Origin: Lysobacteraceae bacterium
GTDB lineage: Bacteria > Pseudomonadota > Gammaproteobacteria > Xanthomonadales > Rhodanobacteraceae
Length of the DNA: 39,905 nucleotides
Assembly (NCBI GenBank): GCA_028871555.1
Contig: JAGWNA010000023.1
Coordinates: 1-39,905, forward strand
Direction: 5' to 3'
In this document: positions 19,949-27,744 of the stretch, in pieces
Layout of the letters: the number at the start of each line of letters is the position of its first letter
Position numbering within the stretch: the stretch's first letter is position 1
The notes under the pieces: generated by a model
The model's input: only the letters and a program-made list of their open reading frames with translations
What the model was told of the DNA's origin: nothing
Databases searched by the model: none
Position numbers and translations under genes: made by a program

Positions 19949-20425
19949 ATGAGCATCCAGCCCGGCGACACGATTCCCGACACTCCGGTTCAGGTCATCG
20001 ACGGCGGGATCAGGCCGGCGCGGACCGGTGCATTGTTTGCCCGGCGCAAGGTGCTGCTGTTCGGCGTGCCGGGTGCGTTCACTCCGACCTGCTCGAATCA
20101 GCATCTGCCTGGCTACACCCGGCACTTCGACGACTTTCGCGAGCGCGGCATCACGCCGATGTGTCTGGCCGTCAACGATGCCCATGTGATGCAGGCCTGG
20201 GCTACCTCACAGCAGGTTCCCCCGGGTTTGCTGATGCTGGCCGACGGCAACGCCAGCTTCACCCGCGCACTCGGGCTGGAGCTGGACGGCACCGCCTTCG
20301 GCATGGGTCTGCGCACGCGACGCTTTGCGTTGTACGCGGAAAATGGCGTGGTGCGCATACTGCAGATCGAGGCACCCGGCGAATTTCGCGTTTCCAGTGC
20401 CGAGGCAATGCTGGCAGCCCTTTGA
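19949..20425 (+). CDS. Peroxiredoxin, Prx5/type II group
   Basis: 158 residues. The peroxidatic Cys48 lies in GVPGAFTPTCSNQHLPGY, the diagnostic Prx5 motif; Arg in GMGLRTRRFALYAENG completes the site. It reduces hydrogen peroxide and organic peroxides using glutathione/glutaredoxin or thioredoxin. The ATG at 19949 (MSIQPGD) starts at the family N-terminus; an in-frame ATG at 19913 would add 12 residues (MATALSACSPDP) that look unrelated. Divergent from hsp20, sharing a short upstream region, consistent with a stress-response neighbourhood. Confidence 0.92.
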   Translation: MSIQPGDTIPDTPVQVIDGGIRPARTGALFARRKVLLFGVPGAFTPTCSNQHLPGYTRHFDDFRERGITPMCLAVNDAHVMQAWATSQQVPPGLLMLADGNASFTRALGLELDGTAFGMGLRTRRFALYAENGVVRILQIEAPGEFRVSSAEAMLAAL

Positions 20426-20474
20426 CACTGCTCGAGCCGTGTCGCCGGGACGGCCGCCACGGCACTTGCGCTTT

Positions 20475-20516
20475 TTGGATTACGTGCGTAATCTTCTTAT
20501 GACTACACTCGTAATC
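20475..20516 (+). promoter_or_regulatory. BlaI promoter with two tandem operators
   Basis: Operator 1 is GATTACG-TG-CGTAATC (20478-20493), a perfect 7-2-7 inverted repeat. Operator 2 is GACTACA-CT-CGTAATC (20501-20516), same geometry, perfect right half, left half 5 of 7. They are 23 bp apart. A promoter TTGGAT (20475-20480), 17-bp spacer, TATGAC (20498-20503) is covered by them, which fits repression by BlaI of its own operon. Confidence 0.7.
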
Positions 20517-20532
20517 CTTGAGGACATGCCGC

Positions 20533-20919
20533 ATGCCGAAGCCACCTGTCGCCATCAGTGATGCCGAAAGCCGGGTGATGGAGGTGCTGTGGCTGCAAGC
20601 GCCACAGACCTCCGAAGACATCGTTGCCAGCCTGCACAGACCCACCGGGTGGCACGAAAAAACCATCAAGACCCTGCTCAACCGCCTGCTCGGCAAGGGC
20701 GCGATAAGCGCCCGGAAGGACGGCCGACGCTATCTGTATTCGCCCGAACTGCGCCGCGAGGACTGGCAGCGGCAGGAAAGCCGCAGCCTGCTGGACCGGG
20801 TATTCGGCGGCAAGGTGGCGCCGCTGCTGACGCACTTCAGCCAGCACGAGAAACTCTCGGCGAAGGATGTGGCCGAACTGCGCAAGCTGATCGATGCCAT
20901 CGACAGGAAAGGGGGCTGA
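20533..20919 (+). CDS. blaI: BlaI/MecI/CopY-family transcriptional repressor
   Basis: 128 residues. Winged helix at residues about 8-75: ISDAESRVMEVLW, TSEDIVASL, TGWHEKTIKTLLNRLLGKGAI with the recognition helix, and ARKDGRRYLYSP; the C-terminal part (LLDRVFGGKVAPLLTHF) dimerises. Such repressors are released when a membrane M56 protease signals or cuts them. The partner M56 gene starts 2 bp after this stop codon. AGGA lies 8 bases before the ATG. Two operator-like repeats sit in its promoter. Confidence 0.93.
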   Translation: MPKPPVAISDAESRVMEVLWLQAPQTSEDIVASLHRPTGWHEKTIKTLLNRLLGKGAISARKDGRRYLYSPELRREDWQRQESRSLLDRVFGGKVAPLLTHFSQHEKLSAKDVAELRKLIDAIDRKGG

Positions 20920-20921
20920 AG

Positions 20922-22244
20922 ATGCCCGCCATGCTGCTCTATCTCACCCTGGGACTGGCGCTGGTGCTGCTCTGCCGTCGCGCAGCGCAGCGGCTGTTCG
21001 GAGCTGCGCCGGCATTCACCCTGTGGCTGCTGCCGCCGTTGCTGGCCGCGCTGCCGTGGTTGCCGGCGCGACCGACCTGGTTCGTCACTGCGCCCTTGCC
21101 GATCCGGCCCGCCATGCAGTTGCTCGCAGCGCAGGCCGGACCCGGCATCCCGGCAACCCACTGGCTGCTGCTGCCCTGGCTGGTCGGCGTGCTGCCCTTC
21201 CTGCTGCGCCTGGCAATCCAGTACATCCGCCTGTTGCGGCAGAGCCGCCGGCTGCCCGGCGCGATGCTGCAGACCCTGCAAGCGGATCTGCGCGGGCTGC
21301 AACCACGCCGCCTGTGGCTGCACCCTGCCGGACCGGCCGTGCTATGGGCACCCCACAGCCGGATTCTGCTGCCGGTCGACTTCCTGGAACGCTTCGAAGC
21401 CGGCGAACGCCGGCTGATCCTGCAGCACGAGCGCATGCATCTGCATCGCGGCGATGCGTTGTGGAGCCTGCTGGCCGAACTCGCCTTCGCGTTGCTCTGG
21501 TTCCATCCGCTGGCGTGGCTGGCGCTGCCGCGATTGAGGCTGGATCAGGAGCTGGCCTGCGACGAATGCGTGCTGCGCCAGTCGCCGCGCGATGCCGCGA
21601 AATACGCACATGCCTTGTTGCACGGCACCGGCATGGATGCCACGCCGGCGCTGATCCCCTGGCTTGCCCAGTCCCAACTGAAGGAGCGACTGCACATGAT
21701 CCAGCAGCATCATCCTGGCACCTTGCGGCGCCGTATCGGGTTCGTCACCCTGGCTGTGCTGATGGCAGGAGGCGCTTTCGTGGCGCAGGCTGCCGTGCAC
21801 GCGCAGGCCAACCGGCCGGCCAGCCAGAATCTGGGCTACAACGTCCGTACCCAGCCGCATTACCCGCAGAACGCGGTCAAGAACCATGAACAGGGCACGG
21901 TGATCCTGATGGTTCTGGTCGGCAAGGACGGTGCCCCCCGGAACATCGAGGTCGATCCGGCCACGGACGCAGCGCCGGATCTGATCCAGGCGGCCAGCGA
22001 CGCCGCCATGAAATGGCATTTCAATCCGGAAATGAGAAACGGCAAGCCGGTCGAGGGCTACGCGCGGGTACCGGTAAAATTCAGCATGACTCCCATGGTG
22101 GGCGTACCGCCAGTACCGCCGCCTGCGCCTGTTCCACCGGTTCCGCCAGTCCCCGCGGCGTTGCCCGCCCCGGGCGCGGCACCGCCGCCGCCACCGGCCC
22201 CTCCTGCACCGCCGCCGCCAGTCCATGCCTCGTCTGTTACCTGA
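20922..22244 (+). CDS. M56 (BlaR1-type) membrane metallopeptidase with TonB C-terminal domain and Pro-rich tail
   Basis: 440 residues. N-terminal membrane helices (about 3-20, 30-48, 80-100); zinc motif H169-E-R-M-H173 with Glu210 as likely third ligand; WFHPLAWLAL membrane segment; a further membrane helix at 272-290; then a TonB-C-like domain (about 303-388: YPQNAVKNHEQGTVILMVLVGKDG, WHFNPE, VPVKF) and a 45-residue Pro/Ala tail. BlaR1 proteins sense a ligand outside the cell and trigger BlaI removal. Here a TonB-type domain replaces the penicillin-binding sensor, so beta-lactam sensing is not implied. RBS AGGAAAGGGGG overlaps the blaI end. Confidence 0.9.
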   Translation: MPAMLLYLTLGLALVLLCRRAAQRLFGAAPAFTLWLLPPLLAALPWLPARPTWFVTAPLPIRPAMQLLAAQAGPGIPATHWLLLPWLVGVLPFLLRLAIQYIRLLRQSRRLPGAMLQTLQADLRGLQPRRLWLHPAGPAVLWAPHSRILLPVDFLERFEAGERRLILQHERMHLHRGDALWSLLAELAFALLWFHPLAWLALPRLRLDQELACDECVLRQSPRDAAKYAHALLHGTGMDATPALIPWLAQSQLKERLHMIQQHHPGTLRRRIGFVTLAVLMAGGAFVAQAAVHAQANRPASQNLGYNVRTQPHYPQNAVKNHEQGTVILMVLVGKDGAPRNIEVDPATDAAPDLIQAASDAAMKWHFNPEMRNGKPVEGYARVPVKFSMTPMVGVPPVPPPAPVPPVPPVPAALPAPGAAPPPPPAPPAPPPPVHASSVT

Positions 22245-22305
22245 GAACTTCCTTCCAAGTAATTGATTTGATACCCTCGGCATGACTCGTGTCGAGGCCT
22301 GTCCC

Positions 22306-22884
22306 ATGCGGCCGGATTCCATTGCCTGCTTCAGCATCCACAGCGCGTCATGGCGTGCTCCGCACCGATGGCTTCTGGCCGCGGCCCTGCTCCTGCTGGC
22401 CGCCTGCGCCAGCAGCCCGCACCGGCGCGAGGCCACCTACAGGACCTCGCGCTCGGCACTGGCCGGCCTGCCGGCACGGGCACCGTCAGCCGCCAGCGCC
22501 GGCACCGCCAACGACGTGCTGTTCCGCGCCATCGCCCTGGTCGGCACGCCGTATCACTGGGGCGGCAATACCCCGCAGGGCGGCTTCGATTGCAGCGGCC
22601 TGGTCGACTACGTCTATCGCAACGCGGCGGACATCCTGCTGCCGCACAGCTCGCGCCAGATCGCCGCGATGGACCGCGGCTACAACGTGCACCAGATGTC
22701 CCAACTGGTCAGCGGCGACCTGGTGTTCTTCGGCAGTCGCGGCACGGTGAGCCACGTTGGCGTGTACGTCGGCAAGGGCCGCTTCGTGCATGCACCCAAC
22801 AGCGGCGGCACGGTGCGGCTGGACGACATCGACGGACCTTACTGGCGCGACCATTTCGAATTCGGCAAGCGGCTGCTGGATTGA
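22306..22884 (+). CDS. NlpC/P60-family peptidoglycan endopeptidase lipoprotein
   Basis: 192 residues. Signal peptide with lipobox LLAAC, Cys34 to be lipidated, so it is probably an outer-membrane lipoprotein. The NlpC/P60 domain spans about 68-190 with Cys96 (FDCSGLVDYVY), His150 (SHVGVYVG) and His162 (FVHAPNSGG) as catalytic residues. It likely cleaves cell-wall peptide cross-links, like MepS/NlpC. This ATG has GAGG 8 bases upstream; an ATG at 22282 in the same frame has GATACC 6 bases before it and could be a leaderless start, adding 8 residues to an already long n-region. Confidence 0.9.
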   Translation: MRPDSIACFSIHSASWRAPHRWLLAAALLLLAACASSPHRREATYRTSRSALAGLPARAPSAASAGTANDVLFRAIALVGTPYHWGGNTPQGGFDCSGLVDYVYRNAADILLPHSSRQIAAMDRGYNVHQMSQLVSGDLVFFGSRGTVSHVGVYVGKGRFVHAPNSGGTVRLDDIDGPYWRDHFEFGKRLLD

Positions 22885-22950
22885 GGCCACTCTCCCCGGG
22901 ACGCCCGCACGCACGACTGCTTTCGGACATCGGATGACCCCGCAACGTCG

Positions 22951-22972
22951 AACGGCGCCCGCGGGCGCCGTT
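22951..22972 (+). terminator. Bidirectional terminator between nlpC gene and slyD
   Basis: AACGGCGCCC (22951-22960) and GGGCGCCGTT (22963-22972) form a perfect 10-bp stem; followed by T on plus, with a mirrored arrangement for the minus strand. Genes on both sides converge on it. Confidence 0.7.
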
Positions 22973-22997
22973 TGCTCGCATTCAGATCGAAGCCGGA

Positions 22998-23483
22998 TCA
23001 GTGCGCCGCGGCACCCGGGCCGTGGGCGTGGCCGTGCCTGATCTCTTCCTCGGAGGCGTCACGCACCTCGCCGATGGCCACCTCGAAATGCAGCGGCTTG
23101 CCGGCCATCGGGTGGTTCAGGTCGACGTCGATCGCGGTCATGCCGACCTTGTGCACGGTCACGGCGCGATGACCGCCTTCCTTCAGCTGCAGTACGGTGA
23201 CCATGCCCGGCTTGAGCCGGTCGGCCTGTGGAAAATACTTCTTCGACATGCGCTGGATCCGGCCTTCCTCGCGCTCGCCGTAACCATCGGTCGCGGCCAC
23301 GTCCACCTCCAGCGCTTCGCCGGCCTGATGGCCTTCCAGCGCCTTTTCAAGGCCCGGAATCAACTGGCCGTGGCCGAGCAGTACCCACAACTGCTCGCCG
23401 CGATCGTGCGAGCTTTCAACCTTCTCGCCATCCACCGTCAGCGTGTAATGGAGGGAAATCACCTTGTCCTTGCCAGCTTTCAT
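22998..23483 (-). CDS. slyD: FKBP-type peptidyl-prolyl isomerase, SlyD type
   Basis: 161 residues. FKBP core split by an IF insert (LVGHGQLIPGLEKALEGHQAGE-like; VDVAATDGYGEREEGRIQRM) as in SlyD, where the insert gives chaperone activity. The C-terminus is short and His-containing (HGHAHGPGAAAH) rather than the long metal-binding tail of E. coli SlyD, suggesting weaker nickel binding. The ATG at 23483 overlaps the MFS stop codon by 4 bp (ATGA), so it is translationally coupled to the transporter; an upstream in-frame start at 23507 is less likely. Confidence 0.92.
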   Translation of the reverse strand: MKAGKDKVISLHYTLTVDGEKVESSHDRGEQLWVLLGHGQLIPGLEKALEGHQAGEALEVDVAATDGYGEREEGRIQRMSKKYFPQADRLKPGMVTVLQLKEGGHRAVTVHKVGMTAIDVDLNHPMAGKPLHFEVAIGEVRDASEEEIRHGHAHGPGAAAH

Positions 23484-24778
23484 TGCGCGTCTCGTGTCGG
23501 GGTGCAAATTGCCGATTGCCGGTTGCGGATTCTATCAGGTGCCCGGGAGCGGGCCTTGCCGAAGCCGATTCCGCGAACTTCCGGCCCCAGCCACGCAAGC
23601 AGGGCCAGCAGCAACGCCACCGCTCCCATCCACGAAGCCATTACCAGGGCATAGTCGCCACCGTTGCGATCGGCCAGCCACGACTGCAGCGTTGCCGTGC
23701 TGGCCGCCAGCAGGTTGCCCAGCTGATAGGCGAAACCCGGCAGGGTGCCGCGCACGTCGTCCGGCGACAATTCGTTGAGATAAGCCGGCACCACGCCCCA
23801 GGCGCCCTGCACCATCACCTGGATCATGAAGGCGCCCAGACCCAGCAGCAGCAGCAGCGAGCCGCCGTACGCCCACAGCGGAATGCACGGCAACGCCAGC
23901 AGTGCCGCCGTGATCATCGCGCGGCGCCGGCCAAGGCGTTCGGACCACGAACCGAACGTCAGCCCGCCGACAATCGCTCCGGCGTTCAGCAGCATGGTCA
24001 GCACGGTCACGGTGCCGGCCTGGAAATGCAGCTGCGACTTCAGCAAGGTGGGGTACATGTCCTGCGAGCCATGACTGAACATGTTGAACGCCGCCATCAG
24101 CAACATCATGTACAGCAGCCGCTTCCAGTGCCCGCGCATCGACTCCCGCACGCGACGGCGCCGATGGTCGGCGCGGCCAGCCTGCCAGGTCGGCGATTCG
24201 GGTACCCGCGCGCGGATGTACACCACCAGCAATGCCGGCAGCGCACCGGCAACGAACATCGCGCGCCAGCCCAGGCCCAGCGCATCGAACACCAGCCAGT
24301 AGGCGATCGCACCCAGAAAATAGCCACAGGGATAACCGCTCTGCAGCAGGCCCGACACCATGCCACGGGACGCGGTCGGAACACTTTCGAGCGCCAGCGA
24401 GGCACCGATGCCCCACTCGCCGCCCATCGCGATGCCGAAGGCAAAGCGAAGCACCAGCAATACCGTGAGCGATGGCGCGAAGGCACAAGCCAGCTCCAGC
24501 GCGGAAAACAGCAGCACGTCGAGCATCAGCACCGGCCGTCGCCCGAAGCGGTCGGCCAGGCGCCCGAACAGCAAGGCGCCGATCGGGCGTGCCGCCAGGG
24601 TGAGCAGGATGCCGAAAGTCACCGCCGTCTTGTGGACGTCGAAATCCCTGGCGATATCGCCGAGCACGAACACCAGCAGGAAGAAATCGAAGGCGTCCAG
24701 CGTCCAGCCCAGAAAGCTGGCCAGCACGACATGCCGCTGGGTGGCGTCGAGTTCACGCAAGGACACATGCAGCGACAT
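23480..24778 (-). CDS. MFS transporter, sialate/lactate:H+ symporter (SHS/JEN)-like
   Basis: 432 residues, about 12 membrane segments. Motif A is seen in GRLADRFGRRP (residues about 75-85) and again in the second half (SWSERLGRRRAM). FLGWTLDAFDFFLLVFVL and GGEWGIGASLALE are typical of the SHS/AAHS branch that moves monocarboxylates or aromatic acids with protons; substrate cannot be fixed. The ATG at 24778 has GAGAG 4 bases upstream. Its stop overlaps slyD. Divergent from the methyltransferase across 171 bp with no clear promoter. Confidence 0.88.
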   Translation of the reverse strand: MSLHVSLRELDATQRHVVLASFLGWTLDAFDFFLLVFVLGDIARDFDVHKTAVTFGILLTLAARPIGALLFGRLADRFGRRPVLMLDVLLFSALELACAFAPSLTVLLVLRFAFGIAMGGEWGIGASLALESVPTASRGMVSGLLQSGYPCGYFLGAIAYWLVFDALGLGWRAMFVAGALPALLVVYIRARVPESPTWQAGRADHRRRRVRESMRGHWKRLLYMMLLMAAFNMFSHGSQDMYPTLLKSQLHFQAGTVTVLTMLLNAGAIVGGLTFGSWSERLGRRRAMITAALLALPCIPLWAYGGSLLLLLGLGAFMIQVMVQGAWGVVPAYLNELSPDDVRGTLPGFAYQLGNLLAASTATLQSWLADRNGGDYALVMASWMGAVALLLALLAWLGPEVRGIGFGKARSRAPDRIRNRQSAICTPTRDAQ

Positions 24779-24949
24779 CCGGCTCTCCCACGAAGGCTTG
24801 GCAGTTGCCGCTATCGTATCCGCGACCGTCACGAATCGTGCAGCATCGATGGCGATCCATGACACCGGGCGGCCGGCACCGGCGGCTCACCGGACTTCAG
24901 CCGGCCTGGCTGTTAATCTGGCGGGGCACATCGAAATACCAGGGGCCGG

Positions 24950-25606
24950 ATGGATCGAGCCACGCGCCACCGCATCGCCAGACTCTACGACAACCGGCTG
25001 CAACGCCTGTACGTCAGAAGCAAGCTGGCCAGCGATCCGGTCTATGCCGCCACTGCCGCGATCGTCGGCGGAAGCGATCTGCCGCTGCTCGACATCGGCT
25101 GCGGCATCGGTCTGCTCGGACAATATCTGAATGCACAAGGCCACTCGCTGCCGTATCTCGGACTGGATCACGATGAACGCAAGATCAAGGCCGGGAGGCG
25201 CGCCGTACAGCACGCCGGACTGGGTGCCGTGATGGCTCTGCACCATGCCGACGTGGCCGAGCTTCCCTCCGTGCAAGGCCATGTCGCCCTGCTCGATGTG
25301 CTGCATTACCTGTCTGCCGCGCAGCAGCTCACGCTGTTGCAGGCGGCCGCAAGACATCTGGCGCCGCAAGGCTGCCTGATCATCCGCAACGTGCTGCGCG
25401 AGCCGAACTGGCGCTTCCACGCCACCGGGCTGGAGGAATTTTTCCTGCGCACGTCCGGCTGGATTCCCGGCGGCGTCCAGCACTACCCGACGGCCAGCGA
25501 GTTGCGCACCCCGCTGGAAAACGCCGAACTCGACGTCCGCTTCGAATCGCTGCGCGGGCGTACCCCGTTCAACAGTTACCTGATCGTGGCACGGCCGCAT
25601 CGCTGA
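24950..25606 (+). CDS. Class I SAM-dependent methyltransferase
   Basis: 218 residues. Motif I LLDIGCGIGLLGQYL (about 46-60), acidic motif II LGLDHDERKI, and post-motif LLDVLHYLSAAQQ identify a Rossmann-fold methyltransferase. N-terminus RLYDNRLQRLYVRSKLASDPVY resembles a group linked to aryl-polyene or polyketide-like clusters, but no such genes are near. Substrate unknown. AGGGG lies a few bases before the ATG. Confidence 0.82.
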   Translation: MDRATRHRIARLYDNRLQRLYVRSKLASDPVYAATAAIVGGSDLPLLDIGCGIGLLGQYLNAQGHSLPYLGLDHDERKIKAGRRAVQHAGLGAVMALHHADVAELPSVQGHVALLDVLHYLSAAQQLTLLQAAARHLAPQGCLIIRNVLREPNWRFHATGLEEFFLRTSGWIPGGVQHYPTASELRTPLENAELDVRFESLRGRTPFNSYLIVARPHR

Positions 25607-25659
25607 AGCCTTGCGTTCACGCGTACCGTTCATTCCATTCAGGTTGGCCCACGCAAAGG

Positions 25660-25689
25660 CTGACGCCAAGGCGTCGATCCGGCTATACT
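25660..25689 (+). promoter_or_regulatory. Promoter candidate for rhlE
   Basis: -10 TATACT (25684-25689), 18-bp spacer, -35 CTGACG (25660-25665). The leader would be about 90 nt and ends in the Shine-Dalgarno hairpin. Confidence 0.5.
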
Positions 25690-25758
25690 GGCTCGCGCAG
25701 CCGCTTCGACTGCTGCGGCACACCGCCGCCCCTTCCCCTTGGTTTGCAACACGGTATG

Positions 25759-25784
25759 AACACTCCGGGTTGCTCAGGAGTGTT
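25759..25784 (+). promoter_or_regulatory. Hairpin burying the rhlE Shine-Dalgarno
   Basis: AACACTCC (25759-25766) pairs perfectly over 8 bp with GGAGTGTT (25777-25784), loop of 10. The right arm contains the GGAG of the ribosome-binding site, and the ATG follows 2 bases later at 25787. Translation would need this stem to open, for example by a helicase, a ligand or temperature. Confidence 0.75.
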
Positions 25785-25786
25785 AC

Positions 25787-27103
25787 ATGTCTTTCGATTC
25801 GCTGGGCCTTGCGCCCGCGTTGCTGCGCGCGCTTGCCGATTACGGCTATACCCGGCCCACCCCGATCCAGTGTGCCGCGATTGTGCCGGCGCTGGCAGGC
25901 CATGACCTGCTCGCCGCCGCACAGACCGGCACCGGCAAGACCGCTGCGTTCGCGCTGCCGTTGCTGCAGAAACTGTCCACCAGCGGCCAGACCATGACGC
26001 GTCGTCCGCGCGCGCTGATCCTTACCCCGACCCGCGAGCTGGCCGCGCAGATCCACGACAACATCCGCAGCTACGGCAAGCACATGCAGGTCAGCAGCAC
26101 CACCATCTTCGGTGGCGTCGGCATGGGCCCGCAGATCAACGCCCTGCGCCGCGGCGTGGACATTGTCATTGCCACTCCCGGCCGCCTGATGGATCACATG
26201 CAGCAGCGCACGCTGGATCTGTCCGGCGTGGAAACACTGATCCTGGACGAAGCCGACCGCATGCTCGACATGGGTTTTCTGCCGGCACTCAAGCGCATCC
26301 TCGCCAGCTTGCCGAAGAAGCGCCAGACATTGCTGTTCTCGGCCACCTTCCCGCCGGCGATCAAGACGCTGGCACTGGAGTTCATGCACAACGCGCGCGA
26401 GATTTCGGTGGACACGGCCAATACCGTGGCTACCCTGGTCAGCCATCAGGTGCATCCGGTCGACGCCGCACGCAAGCGCGACCTGCTGCTGCACCTGCTG
26501 TCGGCCGACAGCCGCCGCCAGTCGCTGGTGTTCAGCCGGACCAAACACGGCGCCGACAAGCTGGTGACGTTCCTCAATGCCTCCGGCCTGCGTACCGCCG
26601 CAATCCACGGCAACAAGAGCCAGAACGCGCGCACCCGTGCCTTGAGCGACTTCAAGAGCGGCCGCGTCACCGTGCTGGTGGCCACCGACATCGCCGCCCG
26701 CGGCATCGACATCGAGCAGTTGCCGATCGTGGTCAACTTCGACCTGCCATCGGTCGCCGAAGACTACGTGCACCGCATCGGCCGCACCGGTCGTGCTGGC
26801 ATGGAGGGCCTGGCGGTATCACTGGTCAGCCATGACGAAAGCGGCCTGCTGCACGACATCCGCAAACTGCTCAAGCAGGACATCGCGATCAACGCCGTGA
26901 CCGGTTACGAGCCCTCCGCTCCGCTGCGTCTGGATGCCGGCGCACCGCGTCCGAAGCAAGGTGGCGGCGGTCAGCGCCAGCCGCGCCAGGGCAAGGCCTC
27001 CACTTCGGCCCGGCCGAACGGTTATGCGGCGCCTGGCCGCGGGGAACGTGCGGCCGGCAATCACAAGCGCCGCAGCAACCCGCGCCCGGCCGCCAAGGCC
27101 TGA
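25787..27103 (+). CDS. rhlE: ATP-dependent DEAD-box RNA helicase RhlE
   Basis: 438 residues. Motifs in order: F..LGL and Q motif TPIQ (about 25), AQTGTGKTAAF, PTRELAAQI, TPGRLMDHM, DEADRMLDMGF, FSATFPP, FSRTKHG, TDIAARGIDI, HRIGRTGRAG. A basic Gly/Arg/Pro-rich tail (about 375-438) follows, as in RhlE. It remodels RNA in ribosome maturation and mRNA decay, often more at low temperature. The start is fixed by AGGAG 6 bases upstream. Its ribosome site lies in a perfect hairpin. A second DEAD-box gene is 1.6 kb downstream. Confidence 0.95.
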   Translation: MSFDSLGLAPALLRALADYGYTRPTPIQCAAIVPALAGHDLLAAAQTGTGKTAAFALPLLQKLSTSGQTMTRRPRALILTPTRELAAQIHDNIRSYGKHMQVSSTTIFGGVGMGPQINALRRGVDIVIATPGRLMDHMQQRTLDLSGVETLILDEADRMLDMGFLPALKRILASLPKKRQTLLFSATFPPAIKTLALEFMHNAREISVDTANTVATLVSHQVHPVDAARKRDLLLHLLSADSRRQSLVFSRTKHGADKLVTFLNASGLRTAAIHGNKSQNARTRALSDFKSGRVTVLVATDIAARGIDIEQLPIVVNFDLPSVAEDYVHRIGRTGRAGMEGLAVSLVSHDESGLLHDIRKLLKQDIAINAVTGYEPSAPLRLDAGAPRPKQGGGGQRQPRQGKASTSARPNGYAAPGRGERAAGNHKRRSNPRPAAKA

Positions 27104-27124
27104 ACAACACCCCCGGCGATCCAC

Positions 27125-27152
27125 GACGTGGAGGCCTTCGGGCCGCCACGTC
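27125..27152. terminator. UUCG-capped hairpin between rhlE and the GNAT gene
   Basis: GACGTGG-A-GGCC-TTCG-GGCC-G-CCACGTC forms a 7-bp plus 4-bp stem around one A-G mismatch and a stable C(UUCG)G-type tetraloop. No T-run on either side, so it is a hairpin or weak terminator between convergent genes. Confidence 0.55.
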
Positions 27153-27188
27153 CGTTCGGGACAGCGGAAAACGGTCTGGCTGGCATCT

Positions 27189-27743
27189 TCAACCGTCGCG
27201 ACGAATCTTCGCCGTGAGGATGTGGTCTTCCCATTGTCCGGCGATTTGCAGGTACTGGCGCGCATAACCTTCGCGTTCGAAGCCAAGCCGTTCGAGCAAG
27301 CGCGCGCTGCGCTCGTTGCGCGGCATGTAGTTCGCCATCACTCGATGCAGGCCGAGCTCGTCGAAGGCCCACGCCAGACCGGCCAGCAATGCCTCGCGCA
27401 TCAATCCCCGGCCTTGCTGATCGGCGTGCACGCCATAGCCGAGCAGACAAGCCTGAAACGGACCTCGCACCACGTTGGCCAGTGTGAAGCTGGCAAGGAT
27501 GTCCTGTTCGTGCGGGCTGAACACCATGAACGGATAGCCGCGATCCAGGTGCGCGGCTTCGTGTCCGTCCACGATCGTCCGTGCGCAATGTTCCAGCGTG
27601 TAGTAAGCGGTTTCGCGCAATGGCTCCCAGGGCGCCAGATGCTCACGGTTGTCCATCCGGAAGCGCAGCAGTTTCGGAGCATCGACCGATTCGGCCAGAC
27701 GGATGACGGCGCGTGCCGTCTTCAATTTCGGTGCGCGGGTCAC
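27189..27743 (-). CDS. GNAT acetyltransferase, RimJ/RimL type
   Basis: 184 residues. The N-terminus VIRLAESVDAPKLLRFRMDNREHLAPWEP and the acetyl-CoA loop DQQGRGLMREALLAGLAWAFDELGLHRVMANYMPRNERS are divided across the RimJ pattern, ending LERLGFEREGYARQY. RimJ/RimL enzymes acetylate N-termini of ribosomal proteins; this one's target is unknown. The GTG at 27743 lies 1 base after the fghA stop, so the genes are coupled; a GGGGCTG upstream may serve as ribosome site. Confidence 0.88.
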   Translation of the reverse strand: MTRAPKLKTARAVIRLAESVDAPKLLRFRMDNREHLAPWEPLRETAYYTLEHCARTIVDGHEAAHLDRGYPFMVFSPHEQDILASFTLANVVRGPFQACLLGYGVHADQQGRGLMREALLAGLAWAFDELGLHRVMANYMPRNERSARLLERLGFEREGYARQYLQIAGQWEDHILTAKIRRDG

Positions 27744-27744
27744 C

